Source of the DNA: Spirochaetae bacterium HGW-Spirochaetae-1
Lineage (GTDB): Bacteria; Spirochaetota; UBA4802; UBA5550
Assembly: GCA_002839375.1 (NCBI GenBank)
Contig: PGXY01000010.1
Coordinates: 62,001-126,000 of the forward strand
DNA length: 64,000 nucleotides
Direction: 5' to 3'
Below the pieces are notes generated by a model, which saw nothing but the letters and a program-made list of their open reading frames with translations, was not told where the DNA came from and searched no databases. The translations under genes were made by a program, and so were the position numbers. Below are positions 46,941-54,572 of the stretch, piece after piece (position 1 is the stretch's first letter; each line of letters begins with the position of its first letter).

Positions 46941-47276
46941 GTGGATGATATTTTAAAAACAGCCAATGAACTGGGAATCATGATTCAGGATACTGAAGTG
47001 TATAAAAACTTCCAGAGGATGCTCCTGAAGCTTGATAAAAATGAAGATGCCGTGCGTACGCTGGAATCATACACTTCATATGCCGAAGAACTGCAGGTGC
47101 GCCGGAAGAATGGCGACATTATAGAAACATATGAAGAGGAGAGGATGAACGAATTGAAAAAAGAGGTCCGGGATTCCGAATTGCTGATGCAGTTCATCGG
47201 GACCCGCGATGCCTATATGGGCCTGCTTCTGCAGATCCATACGGCTATCGAACAGGGCGAAGACGGGAACGAGTGA
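46941..47276 (+). CDS. YlbF/YmcA-family protein
   Basis: 111 residues, GTG start with GGAGGGGAG upstream. Two long helices with the family pattern ANELGIMIQDTEVYKNFQRM, then LKKEVRDSELLMQFI. In Bacillus, YlbF and YmcA form a complex with YaaT that controls RNase Y and development; other members are uncharacterised. It is a lone gene between divergent and convergent neighbours. Confidence 0.75.
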   Translation: MDDILKTANELGIMIQDTEVYKNFQRMLLKLDKNEDAVRTLESYTSYAEELQVRRKNGDIIETYEEERMNELKKEVRDSELLMQFIGTRDAYMGLLLQIHTAIEQGEDGNE

Positions 47277-47289
47277 AATTTCCGTGGGA

Positions 47290-47937
47290 TTATTTTCCGT
47301 CGGGTGCAGTCCAGTCGATCTTTTCGTTGATAACTCCTGCCAGGGATTCCACTCCCGCATCATCGTGGTAATGCATGCCGGGATTCCGGTCAACGGTGAT
47401 TTTCCCTTTTCTGTCTCTGGTGAATCGGCGTGCCGTATGGTGGGAAGCCGAAACGGTTTCCCCGTTCCCGGTCAGGGAGTCGGCGAGATCAATTGATCCG
47501 TTGCAGACGCAGAAATAGGTATTGGCCGTATCCTCAACTTTTGCGCAGTATGATGTGCCGCGGATGCTGGCTGTAATCGTCGGGCTTTGAATAAGATATC
47601 GGGCCTGCCGGGTAAATGCCTTGCGGGTCACTCCGCTGAACCAGCCTTTCTCCAGCAGCAATATGTTTTTTTCCTGTGATATATTGAAAACCAGCGATGA
47701 ATTGGCCCCCAGGCGGAAGATATTTTTATCCCCCACAAGAATAGTACAGAAGGATTTATCTCCCGTCTCCACACGGTCTCCGAATATTACGGGAATGCCG
47801 CTTCCCATGACTGGAATTTTATTTACGGTGACCCTGCCGGAATAGGCATTGATCAACGCCTCAATCCTGCTCCTTTTTGTGCAGGCAAAAGAAAAAGAAA
47901 CCAATAAGAGCAAAAGAAAAATCGATATTTTTTTCAT
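47290..47937 (-). CDS. FecR-domain lipoprotein
   Basis: 215 residues. MKKISIFLLLLLVSFSFAC is a lipoprotein signal with Cys19. The body is a FecR domain: GDRVETGDKSFCTILVGDKNIFRLGANSSLVF, then IQSPTITASIRGTSYCAKV, the usual TPxAxxxxRGT block. Free FecR domains of this kind are common in spirochaetes and may bind surface polymers rather than regulate iron. The promoter at 48000-48027 starts transcription below the longer frame's start, so 47937 is the true start (AGGAGA nine bases upstream). Confidence 0.85.
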   Translation of the reverse strand: MKKISIFLLLLLVSFSFACTKRSRIEALINAYSGRVTVNKIPVMGSGIPVIFGDRVETGDKSFCTILVGDKNIFRLGANSSLVFNISQEKNILLLEKGWFSGVTRKAFTRQARYLIQSPTITASIRGTSYCAKVEDTANTYFCVCNGSIDLADSLTGNGETVSASHHTARRFTRDRKGKITVDRNPGMHYHDDAGVESLAGVINEKIDWTAPDGK

Positions 47938-47999
47938 AACTAAAACTCTCCTGATGGACCTAATAGTATAATTGCTTCGGTTAATCCTCACATACGTAT

Positions 48000-48027
48000 A
48001 GAATAGCATTTTTATTAGAAATGTCAA
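48000..48027 (-). promoter_or_regulatory. Sigma70 promoter of the FecR gene
   Basis: Minus strand TTGACA (48027-48022), 16 bases, TATTCT (48005-48000). Confidence 0.7.
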
Positions 48028-48103
48028 GTATGACTGGAAGGTATATCATATGCCATTTTAAAAACTATTAACGCATTGAGGGAGATAATTTTGAGTTATT
48101 ATC

Positions 48104-48132
48104 TTGACTTTTTATTTTGCGTGAGGTATAAA
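48104..48132 (+). promoter_or_regulatory. Sigma70 promoter of the SPFH/DUF4178/polyamine operon
   Basis: TTGACT (48104-48109), 17 bases, TATAAA (48127-48132). One of the best promoters in the window. The first start codon follows after a leader of about 115 bases. Confidence 0.78.
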
Positions 48133-48252
48133 ATAACAGTCTGTTTGACCGGCGGATTGTACGTGCTGTACCTTCACTAAAACTTTACAGAGATGCAGGA
48201 CCAAATGCATTTACGATTGATACAACTATCATAAATAAGGGAGAAAACAGAC

Positions 48253-48780
48253 ATGAAACCCGATCTGGACAAGCTCAAGGAGAGAATTTCGGCCAACAGG
48301 GACCTGGTGGACAGGATCACCCGTCAGCTGCCGGGATACGAAGGCTATGTAGAAAAAACTGAAATGTACAATGCCGACAGGATTGTACGGGAATACAGCG
48401 CAGGCCAGTTGAAAAAGCTTAAAGATGAGCTTGAAAGTCATTCAGCCGAAATGTTTCGTGAGAAGAGGACGGCAATTCTGGCTGACCTGGAGCCGCTGAC
48501 ACTGCTCATTGAGAAAGTCTATAAAAAATGTCTTCACGCCGATTATGGCTCCACGGCGTCGCTCAGCAGGATCAAGCTTGGCCCCGATGACATGAACAGG
48601 CTCCTGGAGTACGACTGGCGGCTCGTGGACCGCCTGGCCGCAGTTGGCGGAATTGCCGGTTCCCTGGAATCGCTCGCCGATGATGAACTGAAAAAGAAAT
48701 ACGGAGAAATTAAAAATATGATCAGGGATTTTGACAAGGCCCTTGATGACCGCAAAGACGTAATAATGGAGGTAATATAA
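48253..48780 (+). CDS. Helical protein of unknown function, first gene of the SPFH/DUF4178 operon
   Basis: 175 residues, soluble, nearly all helix. The N-terminal block LPGYEGYVEKTEMYNADRIVRE (residues 25-46) looks like a family signature; I recall similar PGYxGY...ADxxvR segments in uncharacterised proteins beside SPFH genes, but cannot verify this. The rest is charged coiled helix. AAATAAGGGAG precedes the ATG. Its stop codon directly abuts the SPFH ATG, so the two are probably made together. It could be a partner of the SPFH protein; it has no amphipathic N-terminal helix typical of PspA. Confidence 0.65.
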   Translation: MKPDLDKLKERISANRDLVDRITRQLPGYEGYVEKTEMYNADRIVREYSAGQLKKLKDELESHSAEMFREKRTAILADLEPLTLLIEKVYKKCLHADYGSTASLSRIKLGPDDMNRLLEYDWRLVDRLAAVGGIAGSLESLADDELKKKYGEIKNMIRDFDKALDDRKDVIMEVI

Positions 48781-49908
48781 ATGGCGTTGATAGATGTTGT
48801 TGAGTGGAAGAATAAAAAGGATGAAGTCATTTTCCGTTTCCAGGAAGGGGCCATATCCCTGGGCGCCCAGCTCATTGTCATGGAGAACCAGGAGGCAATT
48901 CTTTTCAAGGAAGGGCAAGCCCTGGATTCCTTCGGGCCGGGACGACACACGCTAAAGACCGGAAATATCCCCATCCTGGAGAAGCTTATAAATCTGCCCT
49001 TTGGCGGAAAGACCCCTTTCCCGGCCGAGATATACTTCATCAATAAAACCGAAATTCCTAACCTGAAGTGGGGAACAAAGCAGGCAATGCAGATCATGGA
49101 CCGGAAATTCAATGTGCCGATTCCGGTCCGGGCCTTCGGCAATTATTCCATAAGGATCAGGGATATCAAGCCGTTCCTGATCATGGCTATCGGTACCTGG
49201 CAGGCCTTCAACACCGACGCTATCGGCACGGCCCTGCGGGATCAGATCATCCTGCCCAAGCTGCAGGACCTCATCGCCGAGTTTATGATAAAGCAGAACG
49301 TGATGATATTTGACATCGTGGCATATTATGATGAAATCGGAACAGCGGGAAAAGCGAAGATCGTCGAGGATTTTAACAGCTTCGGCGTGGAGCTGGTCCG
49401 CTTCGCCTTGGAATCCATCAATATCCCCGACGATGACGAGAATGTAATACGGCTGAAAAAGGCCTTGTCTGACAAGGCCGAGATCAATATTATGGGTGAA
49501 GATTACAAGACGAAACGTACCTTCGATACCATGGAAAAAGCCGCTTCCAATGAGGGAATGGCCGGAGGCATGATGGGAGCGGGAATGGGTTTCGGCATGG
49601 GAAACCAGATGGGACAGATGATGAACCAGACCATGGGAGGCGCACAGCAGACCCAGGGACAGCAGGGACAGGTGGCATGTCCGGCCTGCAATACACCCAA
49701 TACAGCCGGTGCCAAATTCTGTGCATCGTGCGGCAAACCCATGGTAGTTGAAAAGGCCTGCCCGGCATGCAAGGCGAAGATGCCGGCCGATGCCAAGTTC
49801 TGTCCCTCGTGCGGCGCCAATACGATGGAAGCGGCATGCGTGAAGTGCGGGGCGAAGCTCAAGCCCGGGGCGAAATTCTGTCCCGAATGCGGATCAAAAC
49901 AGGAATAG
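48781..49908 (+). CDS. SPFH-domain protein with three C-terminal zinc ribbons
   Basis: 375 residues. Residues 1-235 form an SPFH (band 7) domain of the YdjI / 'virion core protein' type: VMENQEAILFKEGQALDSFGPGRHTLKTGNIP and GNYSIRIRDIKPFL. There is no membrane helix; the protein probably binds membrane through the SPFH domain. A Gly/Met/Gln-rich linker (about 260-295) leads to three zinc ribbons, each with paired CxxC motifs (CPACN..CASCG, CPACK..CPSCG, CVKCG..CPECG). Known relatives assemble into large membrane-bound oligomers; the Zn ribbons may recruit the neighbouring zinc-ribbon proteins. Confidence 0.88.
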   Translation: MALIDVVEWKNKKDEVIFRFQEGAISLGAQLIVMENQEAILFKEGQALDSFGPGRHTLKTGNIPILEKLINLPFGGKTPFPAEIYFINKTEIPNLKWGTKQAMQIMDRKFNVPIPVRAFGNYSIRIRDIKPFLIMAIGTWQAFNTDAIGTALRDQIILPKLQDLIAEFMIKQNVMIFDIVAYYDEIGTAGKAKIVEDFNSFGVELVRFALESINIPDDDENVIRLKKALSDKAEINIMGEDYKTKRTFDTMEKAASNEGMAGGMMGAGMGFGMGNQMGQMMNQTMGGAQQTQGQQGQVACPACNTPNTAGAKFCASCGKPMVVEKACPACKAKMPADAKFCPSCGANTMEAACVKCGAKLKPGAKFCPECGSKQE

Positions 49909-49918
49909 GAGTACAGGC

Positions 49919-50524
49919 ATGGCATCACTCAATTGCACGTCATGCGGGGCTCCCGTGGAAATCAACAACAGGTTCAGCAAGGTCCTGGTATGCAACTACT
50001 GCGGCACTCACCTGAAGATAGAAGGAGAAGGGAGTCTCAGCGAATCGGGCAAATTCCCGAAACTGGCTGATTTCCCTTCGATCCTTTCCGTAGGATGCAG
50101 CGGAACCATCCTGGGAAAGCCCTTTTCTGCCCTGGGCAGGATGCAGTACAAGGGTGACTGGGGCCGCTATAACGAATGGTTTATAGAACACGACGGCGAA
50201 ACGGCCTGGCTCACCGAGGATGAAGGAGCCTTCACTCTTTTCAGCGAAATGTACGATGCCGCCGATATCCCCGATGTGGCTACCCTGCGTGCCGGGCAGA
50301 ATATCAACGTGGCCGGTAAAAAGATCATGGTGAAGGAAATCGGCAAGGCCTTTGTAGAAGGCGGTGAGGGTGAGCTCTATTACTATGTTGAACCGGGAAC
50401 GGAGGTTACCTTTATCGACGGTGTGGGAGAAGGGAAAAAGGTATCCATAGAATATTCTGAAAATGAAGTGGAGCTTTTCACCGGAAGGCCGTTGTTGAAA
50501 AGGGATATCGTTGTTGGTGCGTGA
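49919..50524 (+). CDS. DUF4178 protein with N-terminal zinc ribbon, soluble
   Basis: 201 residues. Cys6, Cys9, Cys25 and Cys28 make a zinc ribbon (CTSCG, CNYCG). A single DUF4178 domain follows, with GTILGKPFSALGRMQYKG and the YNEWFIEHDGETAWLTEDEG block that marks the family. DUF4178 proteins occur with spermidine synthase and DUF350 genes in many bacteria; their function is unknown. AGGAGT lies just upstream of the ATG, ten bases after the SPFH gene. Confidence 0.85.
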   Translation: MASLNCTSCGAPVEINNRFSKVLVCNYCGTHLKIEGEGSLSESGKFPKLADFPSILSVGCSGTILGKPFSALGRMQYKGDWGRYNEWFIEHDGETAWLTEDEGAFTLFSEMYDAADIPDVATLRAGQNINVAGKKIMVKEIGKAFVEGGEGELYYYVEPGTEVTFIDGVGEGKKVSIEYSENEVELFTGRPLLKRDIVVGA

Positions 50525-50593
50525 TGTACCGGCTGCGGCTATCGGAATGTTTTTAGCTGTTATGCTGAATATGAATAGGGATAGAGGTTGATC

Positions 50594-51991
50594 ATGGGCG
50601 ATGAACAGGAAAAACTGAAAGCCTTGAAATGCCATGATTGCGGCGGAGATATAGTTAAAAGCTATCGCGTCGAAGGCGATGATGAGGACGAGGAGCAGAT
50701 ACCCATCGCCAGGTGTCTTTCCTGCGGCAGGGAATACGATCAGCACACCCAGGAATATTACGCATATTTTGCCGATAGCTTCATCACCGACAAGGACAAG
50801 TCGGTTTTTAAACTGGGCCTCAAGGGGACACTGAACGGCGTGGAATACGAGATAATCGGCCGACTCAGGTACCAGGATGAGGATGAGTATGAACTGGATA
50901 CCTGGGACGAGTGGCTAGCCATCACTGCCGAGGGGGCCTACCATTATTTTGTTGAAGAAGACGGCGACGTCCACTCCTATGAGGAATATATCCCCGAAAC
51001 GATCGATCTCGAGAGCAGCGGCAGCAGCATCGAGTTTGAAGGAAAAAAAATATCGAAGAGCGAGGCCTATATCGGGAGGATCGTTTACGCCGAGGGTGAA
51101 CTGCCCTGGAGTCCGGAAATCGGCGAGGCCGTCACTCTTTACGATTTTAAAAAAGACGGCTGCAATTATACCATAGAACAATCCGATGAAGAGGTTTCGA
51201 TTACCAAGGGTGAACGCATTCCCTATAAACAGATAATCGATGCCTTTGGCGGCGATCAGTATAAAGAAATGTATGACGCCACCATAAAGAAAAGAAAAGA
51301 ATTCACGTGGAAATCCCGGGTGTATCTGGCAGTCATGCTGGTGTCCCTGGTGATGGCTCTTTACAAGTGCTCATCTGGCAGCGCCATAGAGAATATAATG
51401 GCCATGACAAAAGTGATTTCCACCAATGTCTACATGCAGGATGAGGGCGGGGCAAATTATTTCAGCCAGGTATTGTACGGCCCCTTTGAGATCCCCGAAC
51501 CCGACAGGCTCTATGAATTCAGCGTATCCATCGACGAGGCGGTGCAGCCCCTCAGCCAGGAATGGGAATCCTTCAGGCTCATGCTTATACAGGAAGACCG
51601 GCTCAACCAGGTCACGGATAATATGACCGATTTTAATGAACTGAAGGAGATGCTCACGGAGATAGACGCTCAGAAGGAGCCCGTGGAATCCTATGTCGTA
51701 AACGGGGATTTCTGGGACGAGGAAGGATACGACAGCGATGGCCGCTGGCATGAAAACGACCTGTCCGCATCGTCGAGCTTTGTTCTCGATGAGGCAGGGA
51801 GGTATTTTGCCTATCTGGAGCTTTACAGCAAGAATGCCCGGAATGTCGATTCGGTAAAGATCGCCCTGAGCAGCGCCGGGAGTGTTCGGTATTTTATAAT
51901 TCTTTTTGTGATATTTTTTATTCTTTTCATGCTGAACAGGTCGAAGGCCGCCACTTACAATGCGCTTCCTTTCGAGGTGGGAAGTGATTGA
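50594..51991 (+). CDS. DUF4178 protein with zinc ribbon, two membrane helices and an outer domain
   Basis: 465 residues. Zinc ribbon Cys13/16/41/44 with an acidic loop between the pairs. A DUF4178 domain (70-205) repeats the W-D-E-W...Y-H-Y-F-V-E-E-D-G pattern. Helices near 243-258 and 432-450 flank a domain of about 170 residues that should lie outside the inner membrane (FSQVLYGPFEIPEPDRLYEFSV; SSFVLDEAGRYFAYLELYS), beta-rich. It could sense something in the periplasm and signal to the cytoplasmic zinc-ribbon/DUF4178 part. ATG 50594 is favoured over TTG 50588. Confidence 0.82.
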   Translation: MGDEQEKLKALKCHDCGGDIVKSYRVEGDDEDEEQIPIARCLSCGREYDQHTQEYYAYFADSFITDKDKSVFKLGLKGTLNGVEYEIIGRLRYQDEDEYELDTWDEWLAITAEGAYHYFVEEDGDVHSYEEYIPETIDLESSGSSIEFEGKKISKSEAYIGRIVYAEGELPWSPEIGEAVTLYDFKKDGCNYTIEQSDEEVSITKGERIPYKQIIDAFGGDQYKEMYDATIKKRKEFTWKSRVYLAVMLVSLVMALYKCSSGSAIENIMAMTKVISTNVYMQDEGGANYFSQVLYGPFEIPEPDRLYEFSVSIDEAVQPLSQEWESFRLMLIQEDRLNQVTDNMTDFNELKEMLTEIDAQKEPVESYVVNGDFWDEEGYDSDGRWHENDLSASSSFVLDEAGRYFAYLELYSKNARNVDSVKIALSSAGSVRYFIILFVIFFILFMLNRSKAATYNALPFEVGSD

Positions 51992-52042
51992 TATTTGATT
52001 ATTTGTTAAACCGGTTATATAGTCCGGAAAGGGGTAGGGGTG

Positions 52043-52237
52043 ATGATAAAAAGTGTAGCTTTGGCATTGGTGCTCTTGTCGGGGGGATTTGCCCTGTCGC
52101 ATTTTTATGTGGGATATCCCAGGGCAGGAAAATACTATATTTCCAAACACCGTGAGCAGCGCAAATCCCTGCGGATGGGGAGCGGCTACTACGGAACGCG
52201 CATGGGTTCCGGAAGTTTTCGCGGCGGCGGGAAGTAG
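52043..52237 (+). CDS. Tiny secreted or membrane protein with an RGGGK tail
   Basis: 64 residues. A hydrophobic N terminus (MIKSVALALVLLSGGFALSHFYVG) is followed by a basic stretch and a Gly/Ser/Tyr tail ending FRGGGK. In related operons a DUF4247 protein often occupies this spot and I recall similar Gly-rich Arg-Lys tails in it; this is only a weak resemblance. GGGGTAGGGG precedes the start; GTG 52040 is an alternative. Real gene status is supported by position and spacing. Confidence 0.55.
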   Translation: MIKSVALALVLLSGGFALSHFYVGYPRAGKYYISKHREQRKSLRMGSGYYGTRMGSGSFRGGGK

Positions 52238-52297
52238 TTGGTCCACCGGCAAGAATTTTTTGCAGAGCAATCATATTAAATCAGGAGGATAGTATTA

Positions 52298-52576
52298 ATG
52301 GAATGGGGACAATATCTTTACGGCATTCTCGATACGGTGGTGTATTCTTTTATCGGGCTTATAATAATGGGGATCGGCTTTCTGCTTATAACACTTTTCT
52401 CTCCCTTTTCAATCAAGAAGGAAATTGAGGATGATCAGAATATCGCCCTGGGGCTTATTATCGGTTCCGTCATCATTGGGATTTCCATTATCATTGCGTC
52501 CGTTATTGCAACGCCGTCGGGCTCCAACCCGGTGAAAAAGGCGCCGGCGCAGGTTGAAATGAAGACCGATAAGTAG
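52298..52576 (+). CDS. DUF350 small membrane protein
   Basis: 92 residues with two membrane helices (VVYSFIGLIIMGIGFLLITLF; IALGLIIGSVIIGISIIIASVIA), the DUF350/YjfL pattern. The polar C terminus (SNPVKKAPAQVEMKTDK) is probably cytoplasmic. In Escherichia coli, DUF350 YjfL is in an operon with a PspA paralogue and a glutathionylspermidine-synthase-like gene; here it precedes a spermidine-synthase-like gene. AGGAGG precedes the ATG and its stop shares one base with the next start. Confidence 0.88.
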   Translation: MEWGQYLYGILDTVVYSFIGLIIMGIGFLLITLFSPFSIKKEIEDDQNIALGLIIGSVIIGISIIIASVIATPSGSNPVKKAPAQVEMKTDK

Positions 52577-54102
52577 TGAAAGACAATTTTTCCCTTTCAC
52601 AGCAGAGGATCCTTCTTTTCTCGATCTTTGTCCTTTCTCTCTGCGGCATAACGTATGAACTGGTTCTGGGTTCACTGGCGACTTATCTGCTGGGGAACCC
52701 GGTGCAGCAGTATTCCATCACCATCGGTGTCTTTCTCAGTTCCATGGGGCTGGGTTCCTGGCTTTCACGGTACGTGCTGAAGAATATCCTGAGGAACTTC
52801 ATATGGATAGAGGTGACCCTGGGACTCGTGGGCGGCGTCTCGGTCATCATACTCAATTACCTGTTCAGCTTTTCGCCGTCCTTTTATCTTCTCCATGTCT
52901 TTCTGCTTTCTTTCATCGGGATGCTCGTGGGCCTGGAGATTCCACTGCTGACGAGGATTCTCCGCGGCTACGGCTCTCTTAAGGATGTTCTTTCCAACGT
53001 GCTCACCCTGGACTATATGGGCGGCCTTGCCGGATCGCTGCTTTTCCCCCTGGTTCTCTTTCCCTTCCTGGGGAGGATCATGACGTCCCTGGTCATCGGT
53101 ATAGCCAATGCGGCGGTGGCCGTGATTATTGTCACGCGGATTAAATATTCCGGGAAACGGCGCATCGATTATATTTATCCTCTCGTTGTCGTTGGTATCC
53201 TGACGGTGCTGGTGCTTCAGTCGGGTGTCGTGACCGATATTCTGGAGAAAAGGCTTTACTATGATGATATCGTATTCTCACGGAGGTCCACGTACCAGGA
53301 GATAGTGCTGACCCGGAACGGCGACGATTTCAGGCTTTACCTCGACGGATCGCTGCAGTTTTCAACATACGATGAATACCGTTATCACGAGATGCTGGTA
53401 TATCCTCCCCTGGCGTTCAACGGAAAGGGCGATAAACAGGTTCTGGTCATGGGTGGCGGTGACGGCCTGGCGTTGCGGGAGCTCGTCAAGCAGGACGATG
53501 TACGCTCCGTGACCCTGGTGGAACTGGACCCCATGATGCTCGACCTGGCCCGGAACAATTCAAGCCTGAAAAGAATTAACGGGAATTCCCTGGTCCACCC
53601 AAAGGTGAATGTCGTGGCGGGCGATGCCTATGATTTTCTTGTGAAAAGCGGACGGACCTTTGATATTATAATTGCTGATTTCCCCGATCCCCATGATGAG
53701 ACCATTTCAAAGCTCTATACGGTACAGTTTTTCAAGCTGGTGAAGCGTTCCATGGCCCCGGGGGCCATTTTCGTCTCCCAGTCCACGTCGCCTCTCTTTG
53801 CCCGCGAGGCCTTCTGGTGCATTCACAACACTATGAAAAAGGTCTTTCCCCATGTAGTTCCCTATCACGTTTTTGTTCCCACCTTCGGTGACTGGGGGTA
53901 TAACATGGCTTCCTTCTCGGAAATAAAACCGAAAGATGCCGATGTTTCGCGGCAGGGACTCCGGTTTTTTACGAGGGAGACGTTTGTCCAGTCACAGCAC
54001 TTTCCACCCGACTGTGGAGAAATATCAACGGAAATTAATACCTTTAACCGGCCGGTCCTCTATACCTATTATATCAAGGGCTGGAAGAACGTTGACTATT
54101 GA
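52576..54102 (+). CDS. Membrane-embedded spermidine-synthase-like aminopropyltransferase
   Basis: 508 residues from GTG. Residues 1-220 contain about seven membrane helices; 225-460 are a spermidine-synthase domain. Conserved parts: LDGSLQFSTYDEYRYHEMLVYPPL with His271-Glu272, GGGDGLALRE (293-302), VTLVELDP and ADFPDP (Asp368, Asp371), matching the putrescine and decarboxy-SAM sites. The enzyme should transfer an aminopropyl group to putrescine or a related acceptor, perhaps at the membrane face. Its membrane part is not present in classical SpeE and may move the amine or anchor it. Confidence 0.88.
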   Translation: MKDNFSLSQQRILLFSIFVLSLCGITYELVLGSLATYLLGNPVQQYSITIGVFLSSMGLGSWLSRYVLKNILRNFIWIEVTLGLVGGVSVIILNYLFSFSPSFYLLHVFLLSFIGMLVGLEIPLLTRILRGYGSLKDVLSNVLTLDYMGGLAGSLLFPLVLFPFLGRIMTSLVIGIANAAVAVIIVTRIKYSGKRRIDYIYPLVVVGILTVLVLQSGVVTDILEKRLYYDDIVFSRRSTYQEIVLTRNGDDFRLYLDGSLQFSTYDEYRYHEMLVYPPLAFNGKGDKQVLVMGGGDGLALRELVKQDDVRSVTLVELDPMMLDLARNNSSLKRINGNSLVHPKVNVVAGDAYDFLVKSGRTFDIIIADFPDPHDETISKLYTVQFFKLVKRSMAPGAIFVSQSTSPLFAREAFWCIHNTMKKVFPHVVPYHVFVPTFGDWGYNMASFSEIKPKDADVSRQGLRFFTRETFVQSQHFPPDCGEISTEINTFNRPVLYTYYIKGWKNVDY

Positions 54103-54113
54103 TTGATGGGATG

Positions 54114-54524
54114 ATGAAGATACAGGGAATCAGTCATATTACTTTCATCGTCCGGGATCTGGAGAGATCGGCACATCTTTTCACTTATCTTTTCGGCGCC
54201 AGGGAAGTTTATTCCAGCGGTGACAGGTATCATTCTCTCACACGGGAAAAATTTCTGATGATAGGTGAACTATGGATAGCCCTGATGGAAGGTGATCCCG
54301 TGGCGGAGAAGACGTATAATCATATTGCATTCCGGGTTTCCAGCGATGATCTTCCCCGCTATCATGATATGGTTGAAGAATTGAAACTTGAAATCATGCA
54401 GTCCCGTCCCAGAGTACCCGGCGAGGGGGAGTCGCTGTATTTTTATGACTACGACAATCATCTGTTTGAACTGCATGCGGGCGATTGTAACGAGAGGGTG
54501 GAAGCCTATGTCCAGCCTGGATAA
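54114..54524 (+). CDS. fosX: FosX-type fosfomycin hydrolase
   Basis: 136 residues, the size of FosX. The vicinal oxygen chelate metal ligands His8, His70 and Glu119 are in ISHITF, YNHIAF and HLFELH, and Glu45 in TREKF matches the catalytic base that activates water in FosX. Long stretches agree with the Listeria type: VYSSGD, LWIALMEGD, RPRVPGEG, YFYDYDNHLFELHAG. It probably opens the fosfomycin epoxide with Mn2+. It starts 11 bases after the aminopropyltransferase; ATG 54111 is an alternative start. Confidence 0.85.
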   Translation: MKIQGISHITFIVRDLERSAHLFTYLFGAREVYSSGDRYHSLTREKFLMIGELWIALMEGDPVAEKTYNHIAFRVSSDDLPRYHDMVEELKLEIMQSRPRVPGEGESLYFYDYDNHLFELHAGDCNERVEAYVQPG

Positions 54525-54572
54525 AACAAATTACTGCCGTTTCAGGAATGGGAAAGCTTCCCGCAGGTTATC

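Larger units (their letters stand above)
47938..48252. other. Divergent intergenic region of about 315 bases
   Basis: It separates the leftward FecR gene from the rightward SPFH/DUF4178 operon. Each direction has a strong promoter (48000-48027 minus; 48104-48132 plus). The plus-strand leader is about 115 bases long. I see no hairpin, gene or clear operator in it. Confidence 0.65.
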
